Origin: Paenibacillus sp. JNUCC-31
GTDB taxonomy: Bacteria > Bacillota > Bacilli > Paenibacillales > Paenibacillaceae
Reading direction: 5' to 3'
Assembly (NCBI RefSeq): GCF_014844075.1
Contig: NZ_CP062165.1
Span: 186,001-250,000 of the forward strand
Length of the DNA stretch: 64,000 nucleotides
Each line of letters starts with the position of its first letter. The first letter of the stretch is position 1. The translations under genes were made by a program, and so were the position numbers. Below are positions 35,293-44,029 of the stretch, in pieces. Under the pieces are notes generated by a model, which did no database searches, was not told the origin of the DNA, and saw only the letters and a list, made by a program, of their open reading frames with translations.

Positions 35293-36204
35293 TTGCGAAC
35301 TTATCTGCTTCTCTTATTTTGTGCGACGCTTTATGGAAGTAACTTCGTACTCGGCTCACTCTTACTGCAGGAGTTTCCTGCAATGCATCTTTCCGCATAC
35401 CGCCTTGCCGTCTCTTCCGTGTTCCTGATGGGCTATCTGATTTTGTCCAAACGTATGATACGGTTGACTGCACGGGATGTCATTTACCTCATCCCGATTG
35501 CCTTGATTGGAATGCTACTGCATCAGGTATCTTTCTTTACAGGATTGCAGACGATAGATGCAACTACGACTTCACTCATATTATCGCTCTCTCCTATATT
35601 TACTGCTCTACTAGCGAGAATCTTCTTAAGAGAATCATTCCCTCTGCGTATGGCGGTAGGATCGCTGGTTGCACTTATTGGTGTATTTTTCGTAGTCAGC
35701 CAAGGCAAAGGATTACATCTATCCCTAACAACGGGGATGGGAATCATGTTTATTTGCATGCTCGCATTCTCTGGTTCTACGATCCTGATGAGAAAACTCA
35801 CGGAAAAAATGGATGCTCTCAGAGCGACTTCATATTCAACGTTGCTAGGCTGTGTGCTCGTATTTCCGGTGGCAGTGTGGCAAGAAGCTGATGAACAGAG
35901 CTCTCATTCTTTGGGATGGTGGATACTCTTGATCAGTTCGGCTCTGCTCATTCAAGGCTTATGTGCAATCATTTGGAACAATCAAATTCGGAAAGTTGGC
36001 GCTGCCAAAGCAACTGTATTTCTGAATCTCCAACCATTTGTCGCTATGGTGCTTGGATATCTCATGCTTGGTAACCCAGTCACTTTCACACAAATAGGTG
36101 GTTCCATCCTTATTGTAGGCGGCGTAGTTCTTTCTACTTTACAGAAGATACCAAGATACAATTCGCATAACAAGGCTTTATCACCAACTATAGAAAAGGA
36201 ATAA
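35293..36204 (+). CDS. DMT-superfamily (EamA) transporter
   Basis: A 303-aa integral membrane protein with ten predicted helices and the two EamA repeats (first ending VALIGVFFVVSQGKG, second starting TTGMGIMFICMLAFSG and ending IGGSILIVGGVVL). A TTG start lies behind AGAAGG. EamA carriers often export amino acids or metabolites. It closes the XRE-controlled operon, 41 bases behind ridA and followed by a strong terminator. Confidence 0.88.
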   Translation: MRTYLLLLFCATLYGSNFVLGSLLLQEFPAMHLSAYRLAVSSVFLMGYLILSKRMIRLTARDVIYLIPIALIGMLLHQVSFFTGLQTIDATTTSLILSLSPIFTALLARIFLRESFPLRMAVGSLVALIGVFFVVSQGKGLHLSLTTGMGIMFICMLAFSGSTILMRKLTEKMDALRATSYSTLLGCVLVFPVAVWQEADEQSSHSLGWWILLISSALLIQGLCAIIWNNQIRKVGAAKATVFLNLQPFVAMVLGYLMLGNPVTFTQIGGSILIVGGVVLSTLQKIPRYNSHNKALSPTIEKE

Positions 36205-36265
36205 TTCGATTGACAACTTGTGTCCAGCTATCATGTACATGCCTACGTACAGCTGACCATAAGCT

Positions 36266-36312
36266 AACAAAAGCAACCGATCCATTTGGGTCGGTTGCTT
36301 TTGTTATTTTTT
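36266..36312 (+). terminator. Strong terminator after EamA gene
   Basis: AACAAAAGCAACCGA (36266-36280) pairs with TCGGTTGCTTTTGTT (36291-36305), a perfect 15-base stem, followed by ATTTTTT. Confidence 0.9.
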
Positions 36313-36457
36313 GGCTATGTTAATCCTCAATGTTGATATTTGATATTCACGAACAATCGTTCAGAAATTAGACAAATATCTTTTTTGTACTAAGTTAACT
36401 GAGCATGTACTTTAAATCGTATTTTTAACAAGCATCTCAATAGGAGGTATGTATTTA

Positions 36458-36650
36458 ATGGAGGTTTCATTATGTAAAGCAGGTTTAAACGATGCAGTGA
36501 CTATTCATGAAATGAAAGTCAAAGCATTTATGCCCTTGTTGAAAAAATATCAGGATTTTAAAACAAGCCCCGCCAATGAAACCGTAGAAAGAATTAATAC
36601 TCAAATCAAAAAACATTTATAGATGATAGCCATTGGATTAAGTTAACCGC
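36458..36650 (+). pseudogene. N-terminal stub of a GNAT acetyltransferase
   Basis: An ATG 9 bases after AGGAGGT opens 54 codons (MEVSLCKAGLNDAVTIHEMK, then VKAFMPLLKKYQDFKTSPAN) ending in TAG at 36622. This is the usual first quarter of a GNAT enzyme. Just after, in the +1 frame, FIDDSHWIKL continues the family pattern, so one frameshift is followed by loss of the acetyl-CoA-binding part, with a terminator directly behind. The signals for translation are intact, so a short peptide might still be made. Confidence 0.7.
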
Positions 36651-36673
36651 CTTTCAGTGGGCGGTTAACTTTT
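36642..36673 (+). terminator. Terminator behind the GNAT stub
   Basis: GTTAACCGCC (36642-36651) and GGCGGTTAAC (36660-36669) form a perfect 10-base stem followed by TTTTG. Confidence 0.8.
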
Positions 36674-36740
36674 GTATGAAAATCAACAAACAAGTTTAAC
36701 ATAGCCATTTTTTAAAAGCATATAGATTCTGTTATCTGAA

Positions 36741-36908
36741 TTACATTCTGTCATAACGCTGATCATTATGATAGGCTTCTTCATTAAAGTTATGTTCAAA
36801 CTTTTTTTTCATTTTACTTGCTACTAAGTGGGTTCGGCGTGAATGAACAATGGCTCTAATGACAAAAAACAGAAGTAACAATACAATAATAAAATAAACG
36901 ATAATCAT
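36741..36908 (-). CDS. Small membrane protein of unknown function
   Basis: 55 codons from an ATG 7 bases after AGAGGAG; the frame extends 19 codons further upstream without a good ribosome binding site. One N-terminal membrane helix (IIVYFIIVLLLLFFVIRAIV) is followed by a charged cytoplasmic tail rich in Lys, Asn and His ending YHNDQRYDRM. It starts 37 bases after the acetyltransferase gene and may be co-transcribed. I do not recognise the family. Confidence 0.6.
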   Translation of the reverse strand: MIIVYFIIVLLLLFFVIRAIVHSRRTHLVASKMKKKFEHNFNEEAYHNDQRYDRM

Positions 36909-36945
36909 CGAGAAACTCCTCTCTAGAAGGTAGATGTCCCTTCTT

Positions 36946-37575
36946 TTACCATTCAACCTGATCAAAACGCATGTCTTTGTAATAGAACTCTCGATCCAGT
37001 TCCGTAATCTCTCGTAAAACTCTGCATGGATTTCCCACAGCTATTACGTTCGCAGGCACATCTTTGGTTACGACACTACCAGCACCAATGACACTTCCTT
37101 CGCCAATCGTGACTCCAGGTAGAATAATCGCTCCGCTCCCAATCCACGCCCCATCTTCTATAACCACGGGTAAAGCAAACATCCCGCCTTCTTTACGTTT
37201 CTCAGGGTGCACAGGATGACTCGTTACAGCAATCGTTACATTGGGGCCAAACATGACATCATTCCCAATGGTAACTTTATAGTCATCAACCACGGTTAGA
37301 TTGAAATTTATATATACATTATTTCCCACCGTCGTATTTGATCCATATGACATACGAAGCGGCGGCTCCATCCATACATTTTCTCCCATACTACCAAAAA
37401 GTTGTTTCATTAACGTTTTGCGCTTCTCAACATCGTCTGGATGCAAATTATTGATTTCATAGCATAAAGCCTTACCTCGCTGGCGTGCTTTAGCTAACTC
37501 CGCAGCCTCTTTCGGGTAATTCGCATCATCATCTGAAAATAATTGTTTGCTTGCCATTCGTTCTTTGATATTCAT
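36946..37575 (-). CDS. Sugar O-acetyltransferase, maltose/galactoside type
   Basis: A 209-aa left-handed beta-helix acetyltransferase. The N-terminal Mac domain (residues 5-60: KERMASKQLF, ELAKARQRGKALCYEIN) precedes hexapeptide repeats such as VIEDGAWIGSGAIILPGVTI and GEGSVIGAGSVVTKDVPANV. The catalytic His lies in VTSHPVHPEKR (about residue 115). It is slightly longer than the 180-190 aa norm. Such enzymes acetylate excess sugars for export or detoxification. It starts 7 bases after AGAGGAG, 54 bases downstream of the MATE gene, probably in one operon. Confidence 0.92.
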   Translation of the reverse strand: MNIKERMASKQLFSDDDANYPKEAAELAKARQRGKALCYEINNLHPDDVEKRKTLMKQLFGSMGENVWMEPPLRMSYGSNTTVGNNVYINFNLTVVDDYKVTIGNDVMFGPNVTIAVTSHPVHPEKRKEGGMFALPVVIEDGAWIGSGAIILPGVTIGEGSVIGAGSVVTKDVPANVIAVGNPCRVLREITELDREFYYKDMRFDQVEW

Positions 37576-37629
37576 ACCATCTTCTCCTCTTTGAAAAGCT
37601 AATATTTATTAGAGTAAATTACATAATCC

Positions 37630-39009
37630 TTAGTGAAGAGCAGGTTTCTTAAAGTTTCTAGTTAAGTTGTTCAGCCACTTATATTGACGGTATCGCGCTA
37701 AAGCAATAGGCAGTTTGATTAACTCGTCTAAGCTGATGATGACGTACAAGAAAATGGGAGACACATGCCAAACAAAAGCGCACAGGTAACTAAGTGGAAG
37801 AATAATAAGCCACATTACAATGGTATCGCACCATAATCCGAACTTGGCATCTCCACCAGCCGGGAATATACCTGCTATAGTTGTGGAGTTAAACGACTTC
37901 GCAATACAATAATACGCACTAATGTATAACATGCCATCCAGATAGCTTTGAGCGATTGGACTCAGATTGACGATGGAGTAAACCAAAGGTTTAATAAGCA
38001 AAATGGTACTGCCTGCAATGACTCCAAAAATGAAAGCATAATAACACATATGGTTACCCGCATACTTTGCTTTCTCCATTTCACCCTGTCCAAGATACTT
38101 TCCAATTAGTACAGAGCCCCCTGTGGCTATGCCGCCACAGAGAACAACCGCCAAGTTCTTAACTACAGATGCGATGGAGTTCGCCGCAACCATATCGGAG
38201 TTCACATGGCCTATAATGGCCGCCGTAGCGGTAAGCGCTCCTCCCCATACGATATAATTTCCCTGGAGAGGCAGTGTATATCTCAAGAAATCCTTCAATA
38301 AACTACGCTGAACATCGTCACGTATAGGCAAATGAAAACGAATGGTTCCCTTCGTTAAGGAGTGAAGCACACAACATGCCAGTTCAATCGTACGTGCCAA
38401 CACCGTGGCAAGAGCAACAGCCACAATCGCAAGTTCCGGATTGGATGGGAACAGGACAAAGATGCAAATGGCATTAAACAAAATGTTTAAGACCAAACAT
38501 AAAGAACTGATCCACGCACTGAGTTTTGCATTTTCCATACTTCGAATCACACTCAGATACATCTGCGATAATCCCATCACTAAGTAAGAAAAGGAATTGA
38601 ACTGTAAAAACCTTGAACCATATTGAATCAATTCAGGATCATTGGTGAACAAGTGCATGAGTGCCTCGGGAATCAGGAAGGAAGACAAGAAAAACAGGAT
38701 CGATATGCAAAAGGAGAATACACAGGCAATACTCAGAATGCGCTGTATGGCTAGTGTGTCCTTCTTCCCCCAGTACTGAGCAGTGAGGATACTCGCCCCC
38801 GCTGACAACCCCATATAAAATAATGTTAATGTGAAGGTGATTTGTCCTGCGAGCGATACGGCCGCCATTGCGGATTGACTCATCATACCCAACATGATCA
38901 CATCAACAGATATCACCGTTGCTGATATTAGATTTTGTAATGCAATGGGGATCACAAGCGATATTAACTCTCGATTAAAGTCTCGTTTGCCGAAAACTTG
39001 CAGTTGCAT
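37630..39009 (-). CDS. MATE-family multidrug efflux transporter
   Basis: 459 aa with twelve membrane helices and the two MATE repeats (LISLVIPIALQNLISATVIS at the start; GNYIVWGGALTATAAII at the second half). It exports cationic compounds in exchange for Na+ or H+. I chose the ATG of MQLQVF, about 10 bases behind AGAGGT, over the GTG four codons earlier. It is divergent from the AraC gene at 39145, which probably senses a substrate and controls it. Confidence 0.92.
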   Translation of the reverse strand: MQLQVFGKRDFNRELISLVIPIALQNLISATVISVDVIMLGMMSQSAMAAVSLAGQITFTLTLFYMGLSAGASILTAQYWGKKDTLAIQRILSIACVFSFCISILFFLSSFLIPEALMHLFTNDPELIQYGSRFLQFNSFSYLVMGLSQMYLSVIRSMENAKLSAWISSLCLVLNILFNAICIFVLFPSNPELAIVAVALATVLARTIELACCVLHSLTKGTIRFHLPIRDDVQRSLLKDFLRYTLPLQGNYIVWGGALTATAAIIGHVNSDMVAANSIASVVKNLAVVLCGGIATGGSVLIGKYLGQGEMEKAKYAGNHMCYYAFIFGVIAGSTILLIKPLVYSIVNLSPIAQSYLDGMLYISAYYCIAKSFNSTTIAGIFPAGGDAKFGLWCDTIVMWLIILPLSYLCAFVWHVSPIFLYVIISLDELIKLPIALARYRQYKWLNNLTRNFKKPALH

Positions 39010-39144
39010 GCGTTTTCTCACCTCTATCTGTTCTCTCCGTTATGTTCAATAATATAAGAATAGGATACATTGATTGTTGTTTCCATCAATATTGGCTATA
39101 CTTTTATTAATATCGTATACATTTGTGTAAAGAAGGGATTCACA

Positions 39145-40035
39145 ATGACAGATTTAGAAGTGTTCTCTGATTTATCAGAACGGTTGGATTATAATCTTCC
39201 TGATTTACCCCTTTATGTCCGCAAAGGAAGCCTTCATCAATTTAATAATCATGCAGCAGTTGCACATTGGCATGTGGATCTGGAGTTTATCTATATATTA
39301 AAGGGATCGATGGATTTCTCTGTTAATGGACGTATCACTCGACTGCATCAGGGAGATGGACTTTTTGTGAATAGCCAACGTTTGCATTATGGTTACGCTG
39401 TTGCGGATCACGACGATTGTTCGTTCCTAGTGGTCGTTATTCATCCCTCTATCCTTGGTGATAAAACTTCGTATCTTCAGACGTACTGGGAGGAGAAATT
39501 CAGTTCCAGAATGGCTGATTTTGTTGTACTTACGGAGCAGATGGCTTGGCAACAAGACATCGTACAGTCCATTCAGGAACTTTATCGGGAAATGCATAGA
39601 GAACATACACCTCCCAATCCACTTCGCTTGGTATCCCAAGCGTTGTCGTTGTGTGCTACAATTGGCGATCATTTAAAGCCTGTTTCCGGTCAGCCTGGCA
39701 TATTAACGCATGTTCAGGAAATGACTCAATTCATTCACCAGAACTATGATCAGAAGATAACGCTTGAGGAGATCGCATCTGCCGGAGCTGTTTGCAGAAG
39801 CCGTTGTTGCAATTTATTTAACAAATATGTGGGCCAGTCGCCCAACAACTATGTCACACAATATCGACTTCAGAAAAGCTGCGAAATGTTAAGAGAAACA
39901 CGGAGATCCATAAGTGAAATTGCACTTGCCTGTGGTTTCCAAAGCTCCAGTTATTTTTCTTCCATTTTCCGTAAACAGATGGGTGTAGTTCCGCAACAGT
40001 ATCGTAGACAAGTGACGAACAGCGATCCAACGTAA
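39145..40035 (+). CDS. AraC-family transcriptional regulator
   Basis: A 296-aa regulator from the ATG 6 bases after AGAAGGGA; the longer frame upstream lacks such a site. The N-terminal cupin sensor (HWHVDLEFIYILKGSMDF, QGDGLFVNSQRLHYGY) is followed by a two-HTH AraC domain (ITLEEIASAGAVCRSRCCNL; ISEIALACGFQSSSYFSSIF). Cys-Arg-Ser-Arg-Cys-Cys in the first recognition helix is unusual. It is divergent from the MATE and acetyltransferase genes. A hairpin follows the stop codon. Confidence 0.92.
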   Translation: MTDLEVFSDLSERLDYNLPDLPLYVRKGSLHQFNNHAAVAHWHVDLEFIYILKGSMDFSVNGRITRLHQGDGLFVNSQRLHYGYAVADHDDCSFLVVVIHPSILGDKTSYLQTYWEEKFSSRMADFVVLTEQMAWQQDIVQSIQELYREMHREHTPPNPLRLVSQALSLCATIGDHLKPVSGQPGILTHVQEMTQFIHQNYDQKITLEEIASAGAVCRSRCCNLFNKYVGQSPNNYVTQYRLQKSCEMLRETRRSISEIALACGFQSSSYFSSIFRKQMGVVPQQYRRQVTNSDPT

Positions 40036-40053
40036 CGTTCTTATCCAATGAAA

Positions 40054-40082
40054 AATAGGGCAATCACATGATTGCCCTGTCA
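40054..40082. terminator. Hairpin after AraC gene
   Basis: AGGGCAATC (40057-40065) and GATTGCCCT (40070-40078) form a perfect stem with a 4-base loop. The T-rich tail is better on the minus strand (ATTTTTCATT), so it probably works in both directions, ending the lysR remnant region as well. Confidence 0.7.
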
Positions 40083-40116
40083 TTTCGATAATACAATTCC
40101 CATTGACAGACAAGTA

Positions 40117-40360
40117 TTACTGCAAATCCAGTGTTTTTTGAACTGTTAGAAGAACGCCATTCTCTTCGTTTGATTTCCTAATGAAGTTTGCTGCCTGGGT
40201 GCCCCTTTTCTTCACTTAACCAAAAGGCCACCCATTTCCTGCTCCAATGTCTTTAACCGATAGCTTACCGCAGCTTGTGACAGGTGCAGTCATTCGGCCG
40301 CTTTGTTTATACTCTCGGTCCGTACGATACTAAAAACGCTTCAATCCCAGGAAAATACAT
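40117..40360 (-). pseudogene. LysR-family regulator remnant
   Basis: An ATG with a perfect GAGGAGGT site begins MYFPGIEAFL; after a frameshift the reading continues SIVRTESINKAAE, a TGA, then LHLSQAAVSYRLKTLEQEMG, which is the LysR winged helix-turn-helix. A second stop follows GGLLVK. A third-frame tail (AANFIRKSNEENGVLLTVQK) ends at 40117 and may be the C-terminus of the same or another gene. The effector domain is missing. It is divergent from the D-2-hydroxyacid dehydrogenase gene, so it was probably that gene's regulator. Confidence 0.8.
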
Positions 40361-40638
40361 AGAATACCTCCTCAATATATAGAAATCATTAATATAGTTC
40401 ACAAAATATTTGAGTTTTACAACATTATACTTTATGTTTAAAATTATTATTAATAAAGATGAGGGGTCAAATGTTTTTTCACTGGAGTGTCCTCGTCCAG
40501 ATTGCTGTTGAAACGGCAAATGCGAAATACAGCCATAAAATTAAAGAATATGAATCTTGATTTTCCAAATTGACGGTGTGCTACAGTTTGATGCCGCTTT
40601 TTCCAAAGAGATATTGCTATATGAGAGGTGGTTTAGCA

Positions 40639-41586
40639 ATGAAGATTCTCATCGTTGGTCATTTTAACGAGACCTCAAAATCAAATATTGCAGAGTATTT
40701 TCCGCAAGACTGGAATGTTGTAATCGTCCCGCCCGGACAAGAAATGCTGCATCATATTGAGGATTGCCAGGTAATCATCCCTGAACATATTAAAGTGGAT
40801 CACAGCCTGCTTTCTATCGCCAAAAAATTAAAATTGGTACAGACGGGAGCAGGATTTGATAATGTCGATGTCCCTGCCTGTACACAGCTCGGCATTTGGG
40901 TGGCCAATGCTGCAGGAGTGAATGCACAGGCTGTGGCCGAGCACGTCATGGCATTGATATTGTCTTATTATAAAAACATACCGTTTCTTGATACTTTCAT
41001 GAAAAACAAGATGGATGAAAATCAATTGGACTATACAGGGAGTGAATTAGAGGGCAAAACGATTGGGATTATCGGTTTGGGCGCTATCGGAAAAAAAGTA
41101 GCTGCGTTTTGCAGGGTTTTTGATATGAATGTGCTGGCTTATTCGAGAAATGCCATTGCACAATCGGACGGTTTTGTGAAAATGACGGATTTCGATACTC
41201 TTATAAGCACATCTGACATAGTCAGTGTACACGTACCCTTGAATCAGCAAACCAAACAGCTGATCAACAAAGCGGCATTCAAGAAAATGAAGAATACCAC
41301 TCTTTTTATCAATACATCCCGCGGCGGGATTGTCAACGAAAGAGACTTGATTGATGCATTAAAAAACGGGGATATTTCAGGTGCATGCCTGGATGTGTTT
41401 GAATCTGAACCGCTTCCTATGGATAGTGAGCTCAGGAATCTGAGTAATGTGATACTTACTCCCCATACAGCAGGAATGCCTGATGGTCGGAAATTTCATA
41501 AAAAAAGATATGATTTCTTTATCAAGAATATAAAACGTGTAGAAAATGGTGAAGAGCCTGAAAGCAAGCTCAATCAGTTATTATAG
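40639..41586 (+). CDS. D-isomer-specific 2-hydroxyacid dehydrogenase
   Basis: 316 aa from an ATG 7 bases after AGAGGTGG. The Rossmann motif GIIGLGAIGKKVAAF lies near residue 142, the catalytic Arg in INTSRGGIVNE near 232, Glu in FESEPLP and His in LTPHTAGMP near 279. These NAD-dependent enzymes interconvert 2-ketoacids and D-2-hydroxyacids (glyoxylate/hydroxypyruvate or phosphoglycerate types). It stands alone, divergent from a dead LysR gene, so its original regulation is probably lost. Substrate not determinable. Confidence 0.92.
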   Translation: MKILIVGHFNETSKSNIAEYFPQDWNVVIVPPGQEMLHHIEDCQVIIPEHIKVDHSLLSIAKKLKLVQTGAGFDNVDVPACTQLGIWVANAAGVNAQAVAEHVMALILSYYKNIPFLDTFMKNKMDENQLDYTGSELEGKTIGIIGLGAIGKKVAAFCRVFDMNVLAYSRNAIAQSDGFVKMTDFDTLISTSDIVSVHVPLNQQTKQLINKAAFKKMKNTTLFINTSRGGIVNERDLIDALKNGDISGACLDVFESEPLPMDSELRNLSNVILTPHTAGMPDGRKFHKKRYDFFIKNIKRVENGEEPESKLNQLL

Positions 41587-41823
41587 TTATGGTGCAATAA
41601 AAATGAGCTATCGGACGCAGCTTCGTGTATCTGGGTGCTTTTCCGAGTTCTGCCCCAACGGATGAAATCATGGGATCTAATCGTCGTGGAAGAAGTTCTG
41701 CCAAGGCTCCTTTTTTTGATATTTAGTACTTCTAACATCAGATTGTTTTTTTCTAAGTAATTAAGTGTTTCATGATGGGATTCCAAGGGTAAAAATCAAC
41801 TTTGAATCAGATAGCCAAAAAAG
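41587..41823. other. Unassigned stretch after the 2-hydroxyacid dehydrogenase
   Basis: No intact gene. One plus-strand frame reads GAFPSSAPTDEIMGSNRRGR and then a stop, which could be a remnant but was not recognised. Confidence 0.3.
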
Positions 41824-41866
41824 AAACCCGTTAATTTTCATCAATTGAAATCAACGGGTTTTAAAA
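41820..41866. terminator. Bidirectional terminator between converging genes
   Basis: AAACCCGTT (41824-41832) pairs with AACGGGTTT (41853-41861), with an ATTT/AAAT inner stem. T-rich tails on both strands separate the plus-strand dehydrogenase from the minus-strand esterase operon. Confidence 0.75.
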
Positions 41867-41934
41867 ACTCAATTTTCTTTACATATATATAAGATTAGTT
41901 TTAATTTTGCCGTAATGAAAATCAATTATATCTT

Positions 41935-42891
41935 CTAAATATCTAGAATCCTGTTGGGATGAAGCGCTCGTGCCATCGCAACCATATAACCCTGTACAGC
42001 ACGCTGACTCACTTCTGTTTCAGGTGCAAAAATTTCGAAAAGGTGGAAGCAACCCGGATACAGATGAAATTCGACATCCACACCTGCTTGCGCAAGTCGG
42101 GCCACATACTCCATCGTCTCGTCTCGGAATAGATCGAGCTGACCTACACAAGTATAGGCAGGCGGCAATCCTGCCAAGCTCTCTGCTCTCGAAGGTACTG
42201 CGTAAGAAGAACTTCCACTGGCATTGTTCTCCTCACCAAGGTACATATTCCAAGCAGCCACGTTGTCCGTTCGGTTCCAGATTGAACCCTCTTCTGTAAT
42301 CTCATGACTAGATGGCGTGATGTTGCGATTATCTAACATCGGGTACAATGGCATTTGGAAGATAATAGACGGACCTCCTTTATCACGTGCCATCAGCGCG
42401 AGTGCTGCTGTCAGTCCTCCACCACCGCTAGCACCGGCAATTGCAACTCGATTCACATCAATACCAAGCATTTCTGCTTCCTCCGTCATCCATACCAATC
42501 CAGCATAACAATCTTCAATCCCCGCAGGATAAGGATGCTCTGGAGCGAGCCTATAATCGACTGATACGACAATACATTCTGCTGTCTGAACAAAACGTTC
42601 GCACAATTTGTCGTCCATATCGGGATGTCCTAACACGTACCCACCCCCATGAATCCATAACATGGCTGGTAGTAAATCATTCGTTCGTTCGGCCGGCTCA
42701 TAAATTTTGACCAGCATCTCACCTTTATCTCTCGGAATTTTCCGGCTAGTTGTGTTTACATGCTCTGATTTTTTCACTGATGCAGCCGATACTAAGCTTC
42801 TGCTCCACTCTAAATTTTTCTCCAATTCAAACCCTGGAAATTGTGAATATACCTCTCTTAACTCTGGTAATATACGTGTCTCAATACTCAT
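41935..42891 (-). CDS. Alpha/beta hydrolase, hormone-sensitive-lipase type esterase
   Basis: 318 aa from the ATG 6 bases after GGAGGA. HGGGYVLGHPDMDD (about residue 82) is the oxyanion-hole motif of the HSL/acetyl-hydrolase family; the nucleophile lies in AGASGGGGL (about 158), the acid in CVGQLDLFRDE and His in PGCFHLFE. Such esterases cleave short acyl esters or carboxyl esters. It is the last gene of the operon with the LLM flavin enzyme and the HIBADH-like dehydrogenase, behind a TetR gene. Confidence 0.92.
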   Translation of the reverse strand: MSIETRILPELREVYSQFPGFELEKNLEWSRSLVSAASVKKSEHVNTTSRKIPRDKGEMLVKIYEPAERTNDLLPAMLWIHGGGYVLGHPDMDDKLCERFVQTAECIVVSVDYRLAPEHPYPAGIEDCYAGLVWMTEEAEMLGIDVNRVAIAGASGGGGLTAALALMARDKGGPSIIFQMPLYPMLDNRNITPSSHEITEEGSIWNRTDNVAAWNMYLGEENNASGSSSYAVPSRAESLAGLPPAYTCVGQLDLFRDETMEYVARLAQAGVDVEFHLYPGCFHLFEIFAPETEVSQRAVQGYMVAMARALHPNRILDI

Positions 42892-42948
42892 GATAATTCC
42901 TCCAAATATAATAATGAATTCGATCATTTATGTTTTTTCAGTTAATTC

Positions 42949-44001
42949 TTATTTCATTTCAGCTTCCCACTTGGAAATTTCCTCTCGTACTCGCGGTGCA
43001 ACCTCTTTACCGAGCAATTCTATAGCCCGCATTACCAACTCATGTGGCATCGTGCTTAAGGGAACATACATCATGAAACGTGTAATTCCTACATGCTTGC
43101 GAAGATGGATAATTTTTTGAGCGACTGTTTCCGGATCCCCTACATACAACGCACCATCAGAGCGGCGGGCAGCATCATAGCTTGAACGATCATAATATGC
43201 CCACCCCCGCTCTTTGCCGAGTTTATTCATGCCGTACTGAGTGGACGGGAAAAAGAGTTCTGCGGCCTTTTCCGTATCTTCTGCAACAAATCCGATAGAA
43301 TGTGAACCTACCCGAAGCTGCGATACATCATGCCCGGCATGAGTTGCCGCCTTTTTATACAGTTCTACAAGCGGTGCAAATTTCGTTGGATCTCCACCGA
43401 TAATTGCCAGAACTAGTGGCAGACCTAGAATTCCAGCACGTATGGCAGACTCCTGAGTACCTCCGCTACCGATCCATACAGGTATAGAATTCTGAACAGG
43501 ACGCGGGTATACCCCCAGATTATGTATCGCTGGTCGATGGCCTCCACTCCAAGTTACTTTCTCGGATTCCCGTAATTTCAGAAGCAGTTCAATGTTTTCA
43601 TTAAATAAATCCTCGTAGTCATGCAGGTTATAGCCAAACAGCGGAAAGGATTCAATGAAGGAACCCCGACCCGCTATAATCTCGGCACGTCCATTGGAGA
43701 GACCGTCAAGCGTGGCAAAATCCTGAAACACACGGACAGGATCTGCTGAAGATAGGACCGTCACAGCACTTGTCAATCGAATTCGTTTTGTTAGGGGCGC
43801 CGCAGCGGACAACACCATTGCTGGTGAAGATGCTGCATAATCATCACGATGATGCTCACCTATGCCAAACACATCAAGTCCTACCTGATCTGCAAGGACG
43901 ATTTCTTCAACGACTTCTCGCAATCGCTGAGCGTGACTCATGACAACTCCGGTCTCTGTATCAGGCTTTGTTTCTACGAATGAAGTAACACCTATTTCCA
44001 T
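42949..44001 (-). CDS. LLM-class flavin-dependent oxidoreductase
   Basis: 350 aa, starting 7 bases after GGAGAG. It has the bacterial-luciferase-like TIM-barrel pattern (DVFGIGEHHRDDYAASSPAM, TSAVTVLSSADPVRVFQDFA, GRAEIIAGRGSF). Members use reduced FMN (or F420) to oxygenate alkanesulfonates, long-chain compounds or heterocycles. It lies between the HIBADH-like dehydrogenase (28 bases upstream) and the esterase, suggesting a small oxidative degradation pathway controlled by the TetR gene upstream. A separate flavin reductase is not encoded nearby. Confidence 0.92.
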   Translation of the reverse strand: MEIGVTSFVETKPDTETGVVMSHAQRLREVVEEIVLADQVGLDVFGIGEHHRDDYAASSPAMVLSAAAPLTKRIRLTSAVTVLSSADPVRVFQDFATLDGLSNGRAEIIAGRGSFIESFPLFGYNLHDYEDLFNENIELLLKLRESEKVTWSGGHRPAIHNLGVYPRPVQNSIPVWIGSGGTQESAIRAGILGLPLVLAIIGGDPTKFAPLVELYKKAATHAGHDVSQLRVGSHSIGFVAEDTEKAAELFFPSTQYGMNKLGKERGWAYYDRSSYDAARRSDGALYVGDPETVAQKIIHLRKHVGITRFMMYVPLSTMPHELVMRAIELLGKEVAPRVREEISKWEAEMK

Positions 44002-44029
44002 AATTAATCTCTCCTTATATTTTCTTTCC

